From Paracoccaceae bacterium (GTDB lineage: Bacteria; Pseudomonadota; Alphaproteobacteria; Rhodobacterales; Rhodobacteraceae), in assembly GCA_003605175.1 (NCBI GenBank), contig QWDA01000007.1:1-64000 (forward strand): a stretch of DNA of 64,000 bases, written 5' to 3'. A program made the translations under genes and the position numbers. Shown here piece by piece: positions 9,308 through 18,293 of this stretch. Numbering within the stretch: position 1 is the first letter of the stretch; the number at the start of each line of letters is the position of its first letter. The notes beneath the pieces are model-generated. The model saw only the letters and a list, made by a program, of their open reading frames with translations, was not told the DNA's origin and searched no databases.

Positions 9308-10120
9308 ATGCGCGTGCTCCCCGGCCTTGTTCTCGTCGCGCTCGCCGCCGGGCCGGCGCCGGCCGCGGAAGCGCGGGAGGTGGATCTCGAACTCTACCTC
9401 GCGGTGGACGTGTCCCGGTCGATGGCGCCGGCGGAGCTGGAGATCCAGCGCCGCGGCTATGCCGCCGCGCTGCGCTCGGAGGCGGTGACCCGCGCGATCG
9501 GCGAGGGGCTGATCGGCACGGTGGCGCTCACCTATGTGGAATGGTCGGGCGATTACGCCCAGCGCGTGGTGATCCCCTGGACCGCGATCTCGGGCCCCGC
9601 CGAGGCCGGGGCCTTCGCCGCGCGGATCGAGGAGAACGGCCGTCCGGCGATGTGGCGGACCTCGATCTCCGGCGCGCTGACCTCGGCGCGGGCCAGCATC
9701 GACGGGAACGCCTTCGCCGGGCTCCGGCGGGTGATCGACATCTCGGGCGACGGGCCGAACAACCAGGGCGGCCCGGTCACGGCGGCCCGCGACGCGGCGG
9801 TGGCGGCGGGGATCACCATCAACGGCCTGCCCTTGATGACCCGCGACGGGATCGGCACGAACTGGCATCTCGAGGATCTCGACGAATACTACCGCCATTG
9901 CGTGATCGGCGGCCCCGGCGCCTTCACGATCCCGGTCACCGACTGGCCGAGCTTCGCCGAGGCGGTGAAACGGAAGCTCGTCCTGGAGATCGCCGGACTT
10001 CCGCCGGTAGCCGGGCAAGTGGTGCCGGCCCAGTATTTCGGCATGTCCGAAGACGGCTATGACTGCCTGATCGGCGAGCGGATCTGGCGCGAGAATCGCG
10101 GGCGGTTCACCGTGCCCTGA
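9308..10120 (+). CDS. secreted DUF1194 (VWA-like) protein
   Basis: 270 residues. The N-terminus [22 protein letters not shown] is a Sec signal peptide. The mature part opens with [21 protein letters not shown], a von Willebrand A metal-ion-dependent adhesion motif (DxSxS-like: DVSRS), and later GVRRV-type [10 protein letters not shown], which is the DUF1194 signature of a second VWA strand. An in-frame upstream ATG at 9272 would bury the signal peptide, so 9308 is chosen. DUF1194 proteins are widespread in Rhodobacterales; their function is unknown, probably periplasmic protein-protein interaction. Isolated between the chemoreceptor and alr. Confidence 0.88.
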   Translation: MRVLPGLVLVALAAGPAPAAEAREVDLELYLAVDVSRSMAPAELEIQRRGYAAALRSEAVTRAIGEGLIGTVALTYVEWSGDYAQRVVIPWTAISGPAEAGAFAARIEENGRPAMWRTSISGALTSARASIDGNAFAGLRRVIDISGDGPNNQGGPVTAARDAAVAAGITINGLPLMTRDGIGTNWHLEDLDEYYRHCVIGGPGAFTIPVTDWPSFAEAVKRKLVLEIAGLPPVAGQVVPAQYFGMSEDGYDCLIGERIWRENRGRFTVP

Positions 10121-10193
10121 CAGAGGTTCGGCGACCGGAGCGCGCCTTTGGCGCGCGCAAGACGGTTTTGCGCCGCCTCCGGCGCCGCCGTTG

Positions 10194-10216
10194 GCGAGGG
10201 GGCTCCGCCCCCTCGC
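10194..10216. terminator. GC hairpin with TCC loop downstream of DUF1194 gene
   Basis: A perfect 10-bp stem (GCGAGGGGGC / GCCCCCTCGC) with a 3-base loop, followed by CCCCGGAGTATTTTGCCAAGAAG. The stem lies 74 bases after the DUF1194 stop. There is only a short T run, so it may be an intrinsic terminator or one of the hairpin-plus-GGAGTATTT intergenic repeats common in this family. Confidence 0.5.
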
Positions 10217-10316
10217 GCTCCCCCGGAGTATTTTGCCAAGAAGAAGGGGAAGGAGGCCGGAAGGCCACCCGCCACCGGGCCGGGAGCCCCGACCGGGGGA
10301 TGGGCGAGGCGCGCTC

Positions 10317-10345
10317 TTGACCTCGCGGGCCGGCCTGTCATTAGG
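10317..10345 (+). promoter_or_regulatory. possible alr promoter close to the start codon
   Basis: TTGACC at 10317-10322 is a good -35 element. The hexamer 17 bases further on (10340-10345, ATTAGG) is a poor -10. Initiation here would begin at about 10351, which is essentially at the alr ATG (10350), implying a leaderless mRNA. Weak evidence. Confidence 0.25.
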
Positions 10346-10349
10346 AGGC

Positions 10350-11396
10350 ATGGGCACCGGGATCCTCAGCATCGATCTGGACGCGCTCGTCGCCAACTGG
10401 CGGGCGCTCGACGCATTGTCCGACGCGCGCGTCGAGACCGCCGCCGTGGTCAAGGCCGACGGCTACGGGCTCGGGTCCGGCCGCGTCGCGCGGGCGCTGG
10501 CCGGGGCCGGGGCGCGGACATTCTTCGTCGCCGTCACAGAGGAGGGCATGGCGCTCCGCGACGCGCTCGGGCCGGGCCCGCGGATCTTCGTCTTCTCGGG
10601 CCACATGCCGGGCGACGCGGAGCGGCTCCGCGATCTCGCGCTGATCCCGCTCGTCAATTCCGTCGAGCAGCTCACGCGGCAGTTCGAGGCGCTGCCCGGC
10701 CATCCGTTCGGGATCCAGCTCGACAGCGGCATGAATCGGCTCGGCATGGAGCCCGCCGAATGGGCCGCGGTGCGCGAGATCGCCCTCGCGCAGGGGCCCG
10801 ACCTGGTGATGAGCCACCTCGCCTGCGCCGACGAACCCGGCCACGCGATGAACCTGCGCCAGCTCCGCGCCTTCCGCGAGATGACCGACGGGATCGGCGT
10901 GCCCCGCTCGCTCGGCGCCACCGGCGGCATCCTGCTCGGGCCGGACTATCATTTTGACCTGACCCGCCCCGGCATCGGCCTCTATGGCGGCGAGCCGTTC
11001 GCCGAGGCGCGGCCGGTGGTGCGACTCTCGCTCCCGGTGATCCAGACCCGCGAGGTCCCGGCCGGCGAAACCGTGGGCTACGGCAACGCCTGGCTCGCGA
11101 AGAACCCCGCGCGGATCGCCACCGTCGCCGCCGGCTATGCCGACGGGCTGATCCGCGCCATGGGCGGCAGGGCCACGCTCTGGCACGGAGGCACCCCCTG
11201 CCCGCTCGCCGGCCGGGTCTCGATGGACCTCCTCACCGTCGATATTACCGCGCTTCCGGAAACGCCGGATTTCCTCGACATCCTCGGCCCCGCCCAGAGC
11301 GTCGACGCGCTGGCCCGCGCCGCCGGCACCATCGGCTACGAGATCCTGACCGCGCTCGGCCCCCGCTACGCCCGCCGCACCGGAGCCGCCGCATGA
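10350..11396 (+). CDS. alr: alanine racemase
   Basis: 348 residues. PLP enzyme making D-alanine for peptidoglycan. The PLP lysine is K35 in [10 protein letters not shown] and the second catalytic residue is the Tyr of TVGYGNAW near 244; the TIM-barrel motif [10 protein letters not shown] lies about 125. The ATG at 10350 is chosen because [11 protein letters not shown] is the family N-terminus. An AGGAGG sits only one base before it, an unusually tight spacing, and a TTG at 10317 in frame is an alternative start. Its stop overlaps mlaE (ATGA), so wall-precursor supply and lipid transport are co-transcribed. Confidence 0.96.
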   Translation: MGTGILSIDLDALVANWRALDALSDARVETAAVVKADGYGLGSGRVARALAGAGARTFFVAVTEEGMALRDALGPGPRIFVFSGHMPGDAERLRDLALIPLVNSVEQLTRQFEALPGHPFGIQLDSGMNRLGMEPAEWAAVREIALAQGPDLVMSHLACADEPGHAMNLRQLRAFREMTDGIGVPRSLGATGGILLGPDYHFDLTRPGIGLYGGEPFAEARPVVRLSLPVIQTREVPAGETVGYGNAWLAKNPARIATVAAGYADGLIRAMGGRATLWHGGTPCPLAGRVSMDLLTVDITALPETPDFLDILGPAQSVDALARAAGTIGYEILTALGPRYARRTGAAA

Positions 11397-12166
11397 ACCC
11401 GCTCGCCGCACTCGGCCGGGGCACGCTCGACATCCTCGCGACCATCGGGCAGATCGCGCTCTATGCCTTCGAGACGGTGAGCCACCTCCTGCGCCCGCCC
11501 TTCTACCCCAGGGAATTCCTGCACCAGCTCGTCGCCATCGGCTGGCTTTCGCTCCCGGTGGTCGGCCTGACGACCCTCTTCACCGGCGGCGCGCTCGCGC
11601 TGCAGATCTACGCCGGCGGCGCCCGGTTCAACGCCGAGACCGTGGTTCCCTCCATCGTCGCCATCGGCATCGCCCGCGAGCTCGGCCCCGTGCTGGCGGG
11701 CCTGATGGTCGCCGGCCGCGTCGCCGCCTCCATCGCCGCCGAGATCGGCACCATGAAGGTCACCGAACAGATCGACGCGCTCACCACGCTCTCGACCAAC
11801 CCGATGAAATACCTCACGGTGCCCCGCGTGCTCGCCGCCACGCTGACCATGCCGCTCCTTGTCGGCATCGGCGACGCGATCGGCATCATGGGCGGCTATC
11901 TCGTGGGCATCTGGCGGCTCGACTTCAACGCCGCCAACTACATGACCAACACGGTGCAGTTCCTCGAAACCTGGGATGTGGTCTCGGGCCTGATCAAGGC
12001 GGCCATGTTCGGCTTCATCGTCGCCACGATGGGCTGCTTTCACGGCATGAATTCCGGCCGCGGCGCCCAGGGCGTGGGCCGGGCGACGACCCAGGCGGTG
12101 GTCTCGGCCTCGATCCTGATCCTCGCCGCGAACTACGTGCTGACGGAGGTGTTCTTCGCCGCATGA
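11393..12166 (+). CDS. mlaE: MlaE-family ABC transporter permease
   Basis: 257 residues. Inner-membrane permease of the MCE/Mla-type phospholipid transport system (MlaE/DUF140/YrbE family). Family hallmarks: [11 protein letters not shown] at about 62-72, [37 protein letters not shown] at about 95-130, and about five membrane segments. The ATGA overlap with alr upstream and with mlaF downstream gives a tightly coupled operon. MlaE dimers work with MlaF ATPases and a periplasmic MlaD ring; no mlaD is present in the window. Confidence 0.93.
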   Translation: MNPLAALGRGTLDILATIGQIALYAFETVSHLLRPPFYPREFLHQLVAIGWLSLPVVGLTTLFTGGALALQIYAGGARFNAETVVPSIVAIGIARELGPVLAGLMVAGRVAASIAAEIGTMKVTEQIDALTTLSTNPMKYLTVPRVLAATLTMPLLVGIGDAIGIMGGYLVGIWRLDFNAANYMTNTVQFLETWDVVSGLIKAAMFGFIVATMGCFHGMNSGRGAQGVGRATTQAVVSASILILAANYVLTEVFFAA

Positions 12167-12909
12167 TCGAGATGAAGAACGTCTCCAAGGCCTTCGGGCC
12201 CAAGCAGGTGCTCCGCGGCATCGACCTCACTGTCGGCACCGGCGAGAGCATGGTGATCATCGGCGGCTCGGGCACCGGCAAGTCGGTGACGATCAAGTGC
12301 ATCCTCGGCATCATCCGCCCCGACAGCGGGCAGATCCTGCTCGACGGCAAGGACGTGACCAAGGAAGACCGCGATGCCTTCCTCGCCCGCTTCGGCATGC
12401 TGTTCCAGGGCGGCGCGCTGTTCGATTCGCTCCCGGTCTGGCAGAACGTCGCCTTCCGTCTCCTGCGCGGCTCGCTCAAGAAACCCAAACCCGAGGCGCG
12501 CGAGATCGCCATCGAGAAGCTGCGCCGCGTCGGCCTCGCCCCCGACGTGGCCGACCTCTTTCCCGCCGAACTCTCGGGCGGCATGCAGAAACGCGTCGGC
12601 CTCGCCCGCGCCATCGCCGCGGAGCCCGGGATCATCTTCTTCGACGAGCCCACCACCGGGCTCGACCCGATCATGGCGGGCGTCATCAACGACCTGATCC
12701 GCGAGATTGTCACCGAGATGGGCGCCACCGCGGTGACCATCACCCATGACATGTCCTCGGTCCGCGCCATCGCCGACCACGTGGCGATGCTGCACGCCGG
12801 CAAGATCCGCTGGACCGGCCCGGTCTCCGAGATGGACAATTCGGGCGACCCCTATGTCGACCAGTTCATCCACGGCCGCGCCGAGGGCCCGATCGAGGCG
12901 GTGCGCTGA
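12163..12909 (+). CDS. mlaF: MlaF-family ABC transporter ATP-binding protein
   Basis: 248 residues. Cytoplasmic ATPase partner of MlaE for lipid transport between membranes. Walker A GGSGTGKSVT about residues 34-43, a Q-loop in FGMLFQGGALFDSLPV (the F-D-S-L-P-V signature typical of MlaF), ABC signature LSGGMQKRVGLARAI near 136, and Walker B IIFFDEPTTGLDP. Starts inside the mlaE stop (ATGA) and ends directly against the next gene. Confidence 0.95.
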   Translation: MIEMKNVSKAFGPKQVLRGIDLTVGTGESMVIIGGSGTGKSVTIKCILGIIRPDSGQILLDGKDVTKEDRDAFLARFGMLFQGGALFDSLPVWQNVAFRLLRGSLKKPKPEAREIAIEKLRRVGLAPDVADLFPAELSGGMQKRVGLARAIAAEPGIIFFDEPTTGLDPIMAGVINDLIREIVTEMGATAVTITHDMSSVRAIADHVAMLHAGKIRWTGPVSEMDNSGDPYVDQFIHGRAEGPIEAVR

Positions 12910-13371
12910 ATGGCCGGCCCCGCCGTGCCCCGCTGGGCGGTCGCCGTCAATCTCGCGCTCTTCGTTCTCTTTCCCGTCTCCTGGTTCGCGCCGCTCTTGC
13001 GCGCCGGGCTCGACCTGCCGCTGTTCGGCACCAGGGCGATCTCGGTCGTCTCGGGGCTGCAATCGCTCTGGGAAACCGACGTGTTCCTGGCCCTTGCCGT
13101 CACCTTCCTGGCAGTATTCTGCCCCATTCTGAAGACAATCGGCCTGTGCCTGATCCATTTCGGGCTCCTGCGCCGCAAGGCACTCCCGGCGCTCGAGGTG
13201 CTCGGCAAGCTCGCGATGGCCGATATCTTCCTGATCGCGCTCTATATCGTGGTCGCCAAGGGCGTCGCGCTGACCCGGATCGAAACGGGATGGGGCCTGT
13301 ATTTGTTCACCTTTTGCGTGTTGTGCTCGATCGGGGTCAGCCATTTCTCGGAGCGGCAACGCGCCGCATAG
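12910..13371 (+). CDS. paraquat-inducible protein A-like membrane protein
   Basis: 153 residues with about four membrane helices (about 10-28, 55-75, 98-115, 128-145). SLWETDVFLALAVTFLAVFCPILKT and MADIFLIALYIVVAKG match a single PqiA/YebS repeat, without the zinc-ribbon and second repeat of full PqiA. Its ATG directly follows the mlaF stop with no gap. In PqiABC/YebST systems PqiA works beside an MCE protein, so a role with MlaEF in envelope lipid handling is likely; the MCE partner is not visible here. Confidence 0.82.
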   Translation: MAGPAVPRWAVAVNLALFVLFPVSWFAPLLRAGLDLPLFGTRAISVVSGLQSLWETDVFLALAVTFLAVFCPILKTIGLCLIHFGLLRRKALPALEVLGKLAMADIFLIALYIVVAKGVALTRIETGWGLYLFTFCVLCSIGVSHFSERQRAA

Positions 13372-13517
13372 GCGGATCTCCGCCGGCGCCGATCTGTCGT
13401 TTACGCTTTGGAAACCAATATTTTCCGCCACATTCCCGCCATGAATCGCCCGTGGTTGCATTGACTCCCGGCAACCGATGAGCCAATTTTCGCCAAGGCT
13501 GAAATGGGTTTGATTAC

Positions 13518-14117
13518 ATGCGTACCACAATGATTCTTGCTGCAGCGGTCGCCTCGGCGGTCATGGCTGTCCCGGCATCGGCGCTGGTCGTGTCGCAAAG
13601 TGGCGTCATGACGGCGAGCGGCCAGAACTTTTCCTTCAATTTCTCCGGCCTCCTGCCCAGCAACGGCACCGGCGCGGTGCTCACCATCTCCTCCGGCCCG
13701 GCGACCACCGGCAGCGCGGCGGATGACGGCTTCGACATCGACGGCGTCGGCAACGGCGGGGCCAGCGAATACATGGCGGTATCGGCCGAAGGGGTCGATC
13801 TCGGCACCTATAGCTGCGGCGGCGCAATCGGCACTTCGATCCCGGGCTTCGCGATGAACGGCCCGGCCGATTGCATCTTCTCGCTCGACATCGCGCTCGA
13901 CGGCGCGAGCTTCGACTCGCTGATCGCCGATGGCGTGTTCGGCCTCTTGGTCGATTTCAGCGCGGGCGTCGGCGATTTCGGCGATGGCGACCAGCTGAAC
14001 GTCGCGCTCTCCTATACCGAGGTTGCACCGGTTCCGCTTCCGGCCGCCGGCCTGATGCTGATGGGCGGTCTCGCCGGTCTCGGCGCCCTGTCGCGCCGCC
14101 GCAAGACTCGCGTCTGA
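13518..14117 (+). CDS. VPLPA-CTERM sorting-domain protein
   Basis: 199 residues. N-terminal signal peptide (1-22, cleavage about ASA/L). The mature part is Ser/Gly/Asp-rich, probably beta-structured, with two Cys near 101 and 115. The tail APVPLPAAGLMLMGGLAGLGALSRRRKTRV is a canonical VPLPA-CTERM signal: motif, hydrophobic helix, basic end. Such tails are processed by exosortase-type enzymes and target proteins to the envelope or extracellular matrix in Rhodobacterales. Upstream 146 bases have no strong RBS. A good terminator follows. Exact function unknown. Confidence 0.88.
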   Translation: MRTTMILAAAVASAVMAVPASALVVSQSGVMTASGQNFSFNFSGLLPSNGTGAVLTISSGPATTGSAADDGFDIDGVGNGGASEYMAVSAEGVDLGTYSCGGAIGTSIPGFAMNGPADCIFSLDIALDGASFDSLIADGVFGLLVDFSAGVGDFGDGDQLNVALSYTEVAPVPLPAAGLMLMGGLAGLGALSRRRKTRV

Positions 14118-14143
14118 GCCAGGGCGCCGCGAAGTTTCCGATG

Positions 14144-14170
14144 ATGGCGGGGCCCGGCCCCGCCATTTTT
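14144..14170 (+). terminator. rho-independent terminator after VPLPA-CTERM gene
   Basis: A near-perfect palindrome, ATGGCGGGG with CCCCGCCAT closing it, followed directly by TTTTT (14166-14170), 27 bases after the stop codon. The gene upstream is therefore probably monocistronic. Confidence 0.85.
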
Positions 14171-14230
14171 CGTTTGGGCGCATTCCCAGAAGCGACGGCG
14201 CTGGAGCCTCCAGAACGGCTGCGCAGCTGC

Positions 14231-14273
14231 CCCGCCCGGAACAAGGCCCGGAACGCGCCGCCGGGCGAGCGCC
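14231..14273 (+). repeat. half copy of dispersed GCCGGGCGAGCGCC element
   Basis: Contains CCCGCCCGGAACAAGGCCCG followed by GCCGCCGGGCGAGCGCC. The same two blocks recur at 33809-33907 and, inverted, at 48577-48620. Lies in the 258-base gap between the VPLPA-CTERM gene and the next ORF. Confidence 0.6.
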
Positions 14274-14375
14274 GGAACACACGAGGACCGCACATTCCGG
14301 CCGGGGTTAGGGCTTCCTTAACCGCGCCCGCCGCAGGCTCCCGCATGGGGTGAGAGGGATCGACGGAGGTCCGCC

Positions 14376-14759
14376 TTGCCCGTGATTCCCTTCTACGCGC
14401 TGATGATCCTCGACATCACCGGCTACCTCCTGCCGATCTGGGTCGCCCAGGCCGCCTTCCGCCGCGCCCGCGCCTCCTGCGGCTTCAACCGCTGGCTCTA
14501 CGGTTACGTCGCGCTCGTCGCCGTGGTGTCGCTCGGCTTCCTCCTCGCCACGCCGCGCGCGCCGCTCCTGCTTTACCTCCTCGCCGAGAGCGGCGCCTGG
14601 GCCACGCTGCCGCTCTGGACGGTGATCCGCCTCACCGCGCACCAGACCCGCGCCGAACGGCCCGCCCCGGCCCTGCCCGCGCGCGAGCCCCTGCCGGTGC
14701 CGCCGCTCCGCGCCAGCCGGCGGCGCATCCGCATCGCCCTGCCCCGCGAGGCCGCCTGA
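14376..14759 (+). CDS. small membrane protein of unknown function
   Basis: 127 residues. Three hydrophobic segments (about 5-25, 43-60, 63-82) then a Pro/Arg-rich basic cytoplasmic tail ending RRRIRIALPREAA. TTG at 14376 is the best start because CGGAGGT ends 6 bases upstream; GTG at 14382 is the alternative. Sits 99 bases before radA, same strand. No family recognised. Confidence 0.65.
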   Translation: MPVIPFYALMILDITGYLLPIWVAQAAFRRARASCGFNRWLYGYVALVAVVSLGFLLATPRAPLLLYLLAESGAWATLPLWTVIRLTAHQTRAERPAPALPAREPLPVPPLRASRRRIRIALPREAA

Positions 14760-14858
14760 CCGCTTGCCGGCCCGCGCGCCGGCCCTGACCGGCGCCTGAC
14801 GCATTCTCGAACCGGAAAAGTCTGTCAACTTTTCCCGCAAATGCTTTAGAGACGGCGC

Positions 14859-16223
14859 ATGGGCAAATCCCCCTCCTTCACCTGCACCGAATGCGGCGCC
14901 ACCCACGCGAAATGGTCCGGCCGCTGCGACGCCTGCGGCGCCTGGAACGCGATCCAGGAAGACACGCCGCTCTCCGCCGGCCCGAAATCCAGGGGGCTCG
15001 GCGCCAGCCGCGGCGCCCAGGTCGCGCTGACCGACCTCGCCTCCTCCGAGGCGCCGCCGCCGCGCACGGCGAGCGGCCTCGACGAGCTCGACCGGGTGCT
15101 CGGCGGCGGCCTCGTCCCCGCCTCGGCGATCCTCGTCGGCGGCGACCCCGGCATCGGCAAGTCGACGCTGCTCCTCCAGGCCGCCGCCCGCTTCGCCGCC
15201 GCCGGTCTGAAATCCGTCTACATCTCCGGCGAGGAAGCCACCCAGCAGGTCCGCATGCGCGCCCGCCGCCTCGGCCTTGCCGACGCCCCCGTGCGCCTCG
15301 GCGCCGAAACCAACCTGCGCGACATCCTCACCACGCTCGACGCCGAGAAACCCGACATCGCCGTTGTCGACTCGATCCAGACCATGTGGCTCGACACCGT
15401 CGACTCGGCGCCGGGCTCGGTCTCCCAGGTCCGCGCCGCGGCCCATGAACTCGTCACCTATGCCAAGCGCCGCGGCACCGCCGTGGTGCTCGTCGGCCAC
15501 GTCACCAAGGAGGGCCAGATCGCCGGCCCCCGCGTGGTCGAGCACATGGTCGACACCGTGCTCTATTTCGAGGGCGAGCGCGGCCACCAGTTCCGCATCC
15601 TCCGCGCGGTCAAGAACCGCTTCGGCCCGGCCGACGAGATCGGCGTCTTCGAGATGACCGGCCAGGGCCTCGCCGAGGTCGCCAACCCTTCGGCCCTGTT
15701 CCTCGGCGAACGGGACGCCCCCGCCCCGGGCTCGGTGGTCTTCGCGGGCATCGAGGGCACAAGGCCGCTCCTTTGCGAGATCCAGGCCCTCGTCGCCCCC
15801 ACGCCCCAGGCCCAGCCCCGCCGCTCGGTGGTGGGCTGGGACGGCGGCCGCCTCGCGATGATCCTCGCGGTGCTCGAGGCGCGCTGCGGCATCCCCTTCG
15901 CCGGGCTCGACGTCTATCTCAACGTCGCCGGCGGCCTCCGCATCGCCGAACCCGGCGCAGACCTCGCTGTGGCCACCGCGCTACTTTCTGCACGCGAGGA
16001 TGCCGCCTTTCCGCACGACACTGTTGTTTTCGGCGAAATCAGCCTATCAGGGGCCCTGCGACCGGTGACCCAGACGGAAACGCGGCTCAAGGAGGCGCGC
16101 AAACTCGGCTTCAACGCCGCATTGGTACCGGACGGAAGCAAGACGGGGCCGGGCCTCGGGCTGAGGGTGCGCGAGATGCCCAACCTGCCCGAACTGGTCG
16201 GGGGCATTTTCGGCGCGGGTTAG
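14859..16223 (+). CDS. radA: DNA repair protein RadA
   Basis: 454 residues, normal RadA/Sms size. A RecA-like branch-migration helicase acting in recombination repair. N-terminal C4 zinc finger with Cys 9, 12, 23 and 26; RecA-fold ATPase with Walker A GGDPGIGKST at about 94-103; the RadA-specific KNRFG motif at about 252; and a Lon-protease-like C-terminal domain (about 285-450), where DLAVATALLSA and FGEISLSGALRPV are seen. Followed 22 bases later by cvpA. Confidence 0.97.
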   Translation: MGKSPSFTCTECGATHAKWSGRCDACGAWNAIQEDTPLSAGPKSRGLGASRGAQVALTDLASSEAPPPRTASGLDELDRVLGGGLVPASAILVGGDPGIGKSTLLLQAAARFAAAGLKSVYISGEEATQQVRMRARRLGLADAPVRLGAETNLRDILTTLDAEKPDIAVVDSIQTMWLDTVDSAPGSVSQVRAAAHELVTYAKRRGTAVVLVGHVTKEGQIAGPRVVEHMVDTVLYFEGERGHQFRILRAVKNRFGPADEIGVFEMTGQGLAEVANPSALFLGERDAPAPGSVVFAGIEGTRPLLCEIQALVAPTPQAQPRRSVVGWDGGRLAMILAVLEARCGIPFAGLDVYLNVAGGLRIAEPGADLAVATALLSAREDAAFPHDTVVFGEISLSGALRPVTQTETRLKEARKLGFNAALVPDGSKTGPGLGLRVREMPNLPELVGGIFGAG

Positions 16224-16245
16224 CCCCGCGACACGGAGCGAGCAT

Positions 16246-16908
16246 ATGGAAGGTTTCACCATCGTCGACGCTGTCGTCGCCGTTGTCATCCTGGTCTCGG
16301 CGATCCTGGCCTATTCCCGCGGCCTGGTCCGCGAGATCCTGGCCATCGTCGGCTGGGTCGCCGCCGCGGTAGCGGCCTATTATCTCACGCCCATGGCCGA
16401 GCCCCTGGTGCAGGAGATCCCGGTCATCAACGAGATCCTGTCCGACAGTTGCGAACTGTCGGTGATCACCGCCTTCGTGGGCGTCTTCGTCCTGGCCCTG
16501 ATCGTGCTGGCGATCCTGATCCCGCTCCTCTCGGGCACGGTCCAGCGCTCCTCCGTCTCGGGCGTCGACCAGGCGCTCGGCTTCCTGTTCGGCGTGCTCC
16601 GGGGCGCGCTGCTCGTGGTCGTGGGCCTGATCGTCTACGATTCCGTGCTGGTCAGCGACCCGGTCGCCGCGGTGGACAACAGCCGCACCGTGGCGATCTT
16701 CGGCGAGGTGCAGGAGGCGCTCGCCGCGCAGATCCCGAACGAGGCGCCCGACTGGATCGTCAACCGCTACGAAGACCTCGTCGGCCATTGCGGCAGCCCG
16801 GCCTCGACGGCCCCGGACGTGCCGGCCCCGGCCCCGGCGGCGCCGGCCCCGGCGGCGCCGGAACCCTCTTCCGCACCGACCCTCGTGGTCCCCGGCTCCG
16901 ACGGCTGA
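16246..16908 (+). CDS. cvpA: CvpA family membrane protein
   Basis: 220 residues. Four hydrophobic segments (about 5-22, 27-45, 72-92, 112-132) with the CvpA signature YSRGLVREILAIVGWVAA near 22-40 and GVDQALGFLFGVLRGALLV near 105-123. The C-terminus is a low-complexity PAPAAPAPAAPEP tail. E. coli CvpA is needed for colicin V production and envelope stress resistance. In many proteobacteria cvpA precedes purF, but here the next genes are NTF2-like, so that link is broken. Confidence 0.92.
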   Translation: MEGFTIVDAVVAVVILVSAILAYSRGLVREILAIVGWVAAAVAAYYLTPMAEPLVQEIPVINEILSDSCELSVITAFVGVFVLALIVLAILIPLLSGTVQRSSVSGVDQALGFLFGVLRGALLVVVGLIVYDSVLVSDPVAAVDNSRTVAIFGEVQEALAAQIPNEAPDWIVNRYEDLVGHCGSPASTAPDVPAPAPAAPAPAAPEPSSAPTLVVPGSDG

Positions 16909-17116
16909 AACAAGCCGTCGGCCCCCCTTCCGGCCAAAGTGACGCCGCGTCACCTCACGAACCCGCGCGCTCTGTGAGGCGTTTCACAGTCTCCGGACTA
17001 CGCGTTCCGGTATCGAGGGTGCAGATCGGGGCACACATCTCCCCGAGCCACATTCGCACCAAGTCACGCATCCGCCCCGCCACGGCTGGCGCGGGCGCCA
17101 GATCCGGAATTTGCCC

Positions 17117-17536
17117 ATGTCAACGCTCGAAGAAACCTTCACCTCCATCGCCAAGAACTTCATCGCCGGAGATTTCGACGCCGTTGCCGCGCAATTCGAC
17201 ACACCGATCGCGATCTATGCCGGCGAGCGCGTGGTTATCTGCCCGAGCCACGCGCGCTTCATCGAAACCATGCGCCGCTACCACGCGCTCCTGACCGATG
17301 CCGGCATCACCGACGTCTCGGTCAATGTCATCGCCCTGCCGATGATGCGCGGCACCACCGGGACGGTCTGGGTGGAAAAGACCTATTACGACGCCAAGGG
17401 CGCGCGGGTCGATTCCTGCCAGGTCCGCTACTTCTTCCGCCGCATCTACGGCCAGACCCTGGTCTGCATGCTGGAATACGTCACCCGGCCCGCCGCGGTA
17501 GAGGACGCCGAATTCGGATATTTCAGCGCGGCCTAG
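17117..17536 (+). CDS. NTF2-like (SnoaL-fold) protein, paralogue 1
   Basis: 139 residues, cytoplasmic. The layout (helical N-terminus FTSIAKNFIAGDFDAVAAQF, then IYAGERVVICPSHARF and RGTTGTVWVEKTYYD, then RYFFRR) suggests an NTF2/SnoaL alpha+beta fold, a cone that often binds small ligands. A TTG at 17111 is in frame, but the ATG at 17117 is the natural start. Shares its core with the next gene: IYAG, CP, GTVW.E, RYF and a final M.E....PA. Function unknown. A hairpin follows immediately. Confidence 0.78.
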   Translation: MSTLEETFTSIAKNFIAGDFDAVAAQFDTPIAIYAGERVVICPSHARFIETMRRYHALLTDAGITDVSVNVIALPMMRGTTGTVWVEKTYYDAKGARVDSCQVRYFFRRIYGQTLVCMLEYVTRPAAVEDAEFGYFSAA

Positions 17537-17559
17537 CGGCTGGGCGTCAGCCCAGCCGC
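17536..17559 (+). terminator. hairpin terminator after NTF2-like gene 1
   Basis: A perfect 10-bp stem (GCGGCTGGGC / GCCCAGCCGC) with GTCA loop begins at the last base of the stop codon. No long T run follows. The 262-base gap to the next gene also holds two CCTAGG sites (17668, 17684), two GCTTGCAC copies 28 bases apart (17645, 17673) and a TAGAAT hexamer (17690), suggesting separate transcription of gene 2. Confidence 0.6.
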
Positions 17560-17798
17560 GCTTCCGGCCCGCGCCGGTCCCACCGGACAGCTTCTCCTCG
17601 CCTTCGGCGCATATTGGCCGATGCATGGCGAGAGCACAGTATCCGCTTGCACGATTGGCGGGTTCTTCCTAGGCTTGCACAACCCTAGGTAGAATGTCCG
17701 GCCTCGATGGCCGCATGGTTCCCGGCGATCCCTGAGGTCAGGTTCGCCGCCGCGCCGGCCAGCAACCCGGTGTTCCCTCATAACGGAGGTTCCTGTCC

Positions 17799-18293
17799 AT
17801 GACGGACCTTTCTGAGATCGAGCATTGCCGGATGCCGACGCTCCTGATGTGCGGAGCGCACCGTCCCCTTGCCCGCCTGTTCGAGCTGCCGGTCGGGATC
17901 TACGCGGGCAGCGCAAAGATCGTCTGCCCCGACGAGCCACGGTTGCTCGGGATGCTGGATGCGTTTCGCCGCATGTTCACCCGCGCCGGGGTGGCGACGG
18001 TCGAGCTGAACACCCTGGCGCAGCCACTCAAGACGAGGCCCCGCGGCACGGTCTGGGCCGAGATGACCTGTTTCGACATCGAGGGCGCCGTGCTGGAACG
18101 CACAAACCTGCGCTATTTCCTCCAGACCAGCGAGGGGCGCAGGCGGATCCGCATGATCGAGTTCATGAAGGCGCCCGCCATGCTCGACCTCGACTGGCTC
18201 GCCGAGATCGTCGGCCGCGTCCCCGCCTCAGGGGAGCCCGACGCCTCTCCGGCCCGCCAGATCCGTTACGTACTGCCAGGCGACGCGACCTGA
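17799..18293 (+). CDS. NTF2-like (SnoaL-fold) protein, paralogue 2
   Basis: 164 residues. Diverged tandem copy of the preceding gene: FELPVGIYAGSAKIVCP, RPRGTVWAEMTCFDIEG and LRYFLQ line up with FDTPIAIYAGERVVICP, GTTGTVWVEKTYYDAKG and VRYFFR. It is extended at the C-terminus (about 26 extra residues). RBS GGAGG lies 11 bases before the ATG. Its last 66 bases overlap, on the opposite strand, the end of the XRE-DUF815 gene, so the two converge. Function unknown. Confidence 0.78.
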   Translation: MTDLSEIEHCRMPTLLMCGAHRPLARLFELPVGIYAGSAKIVCPDEPRLLGMLDAFRRMFTRAGVATVELNTLAQPLKTRPRGTVWAEMTCFDIEGAVLERTNLRYFLQTSEGRRRIRMIEFMKAPAMLDLDWLAEIVGRVPASGEPDASPARQIRYVLPGDAT

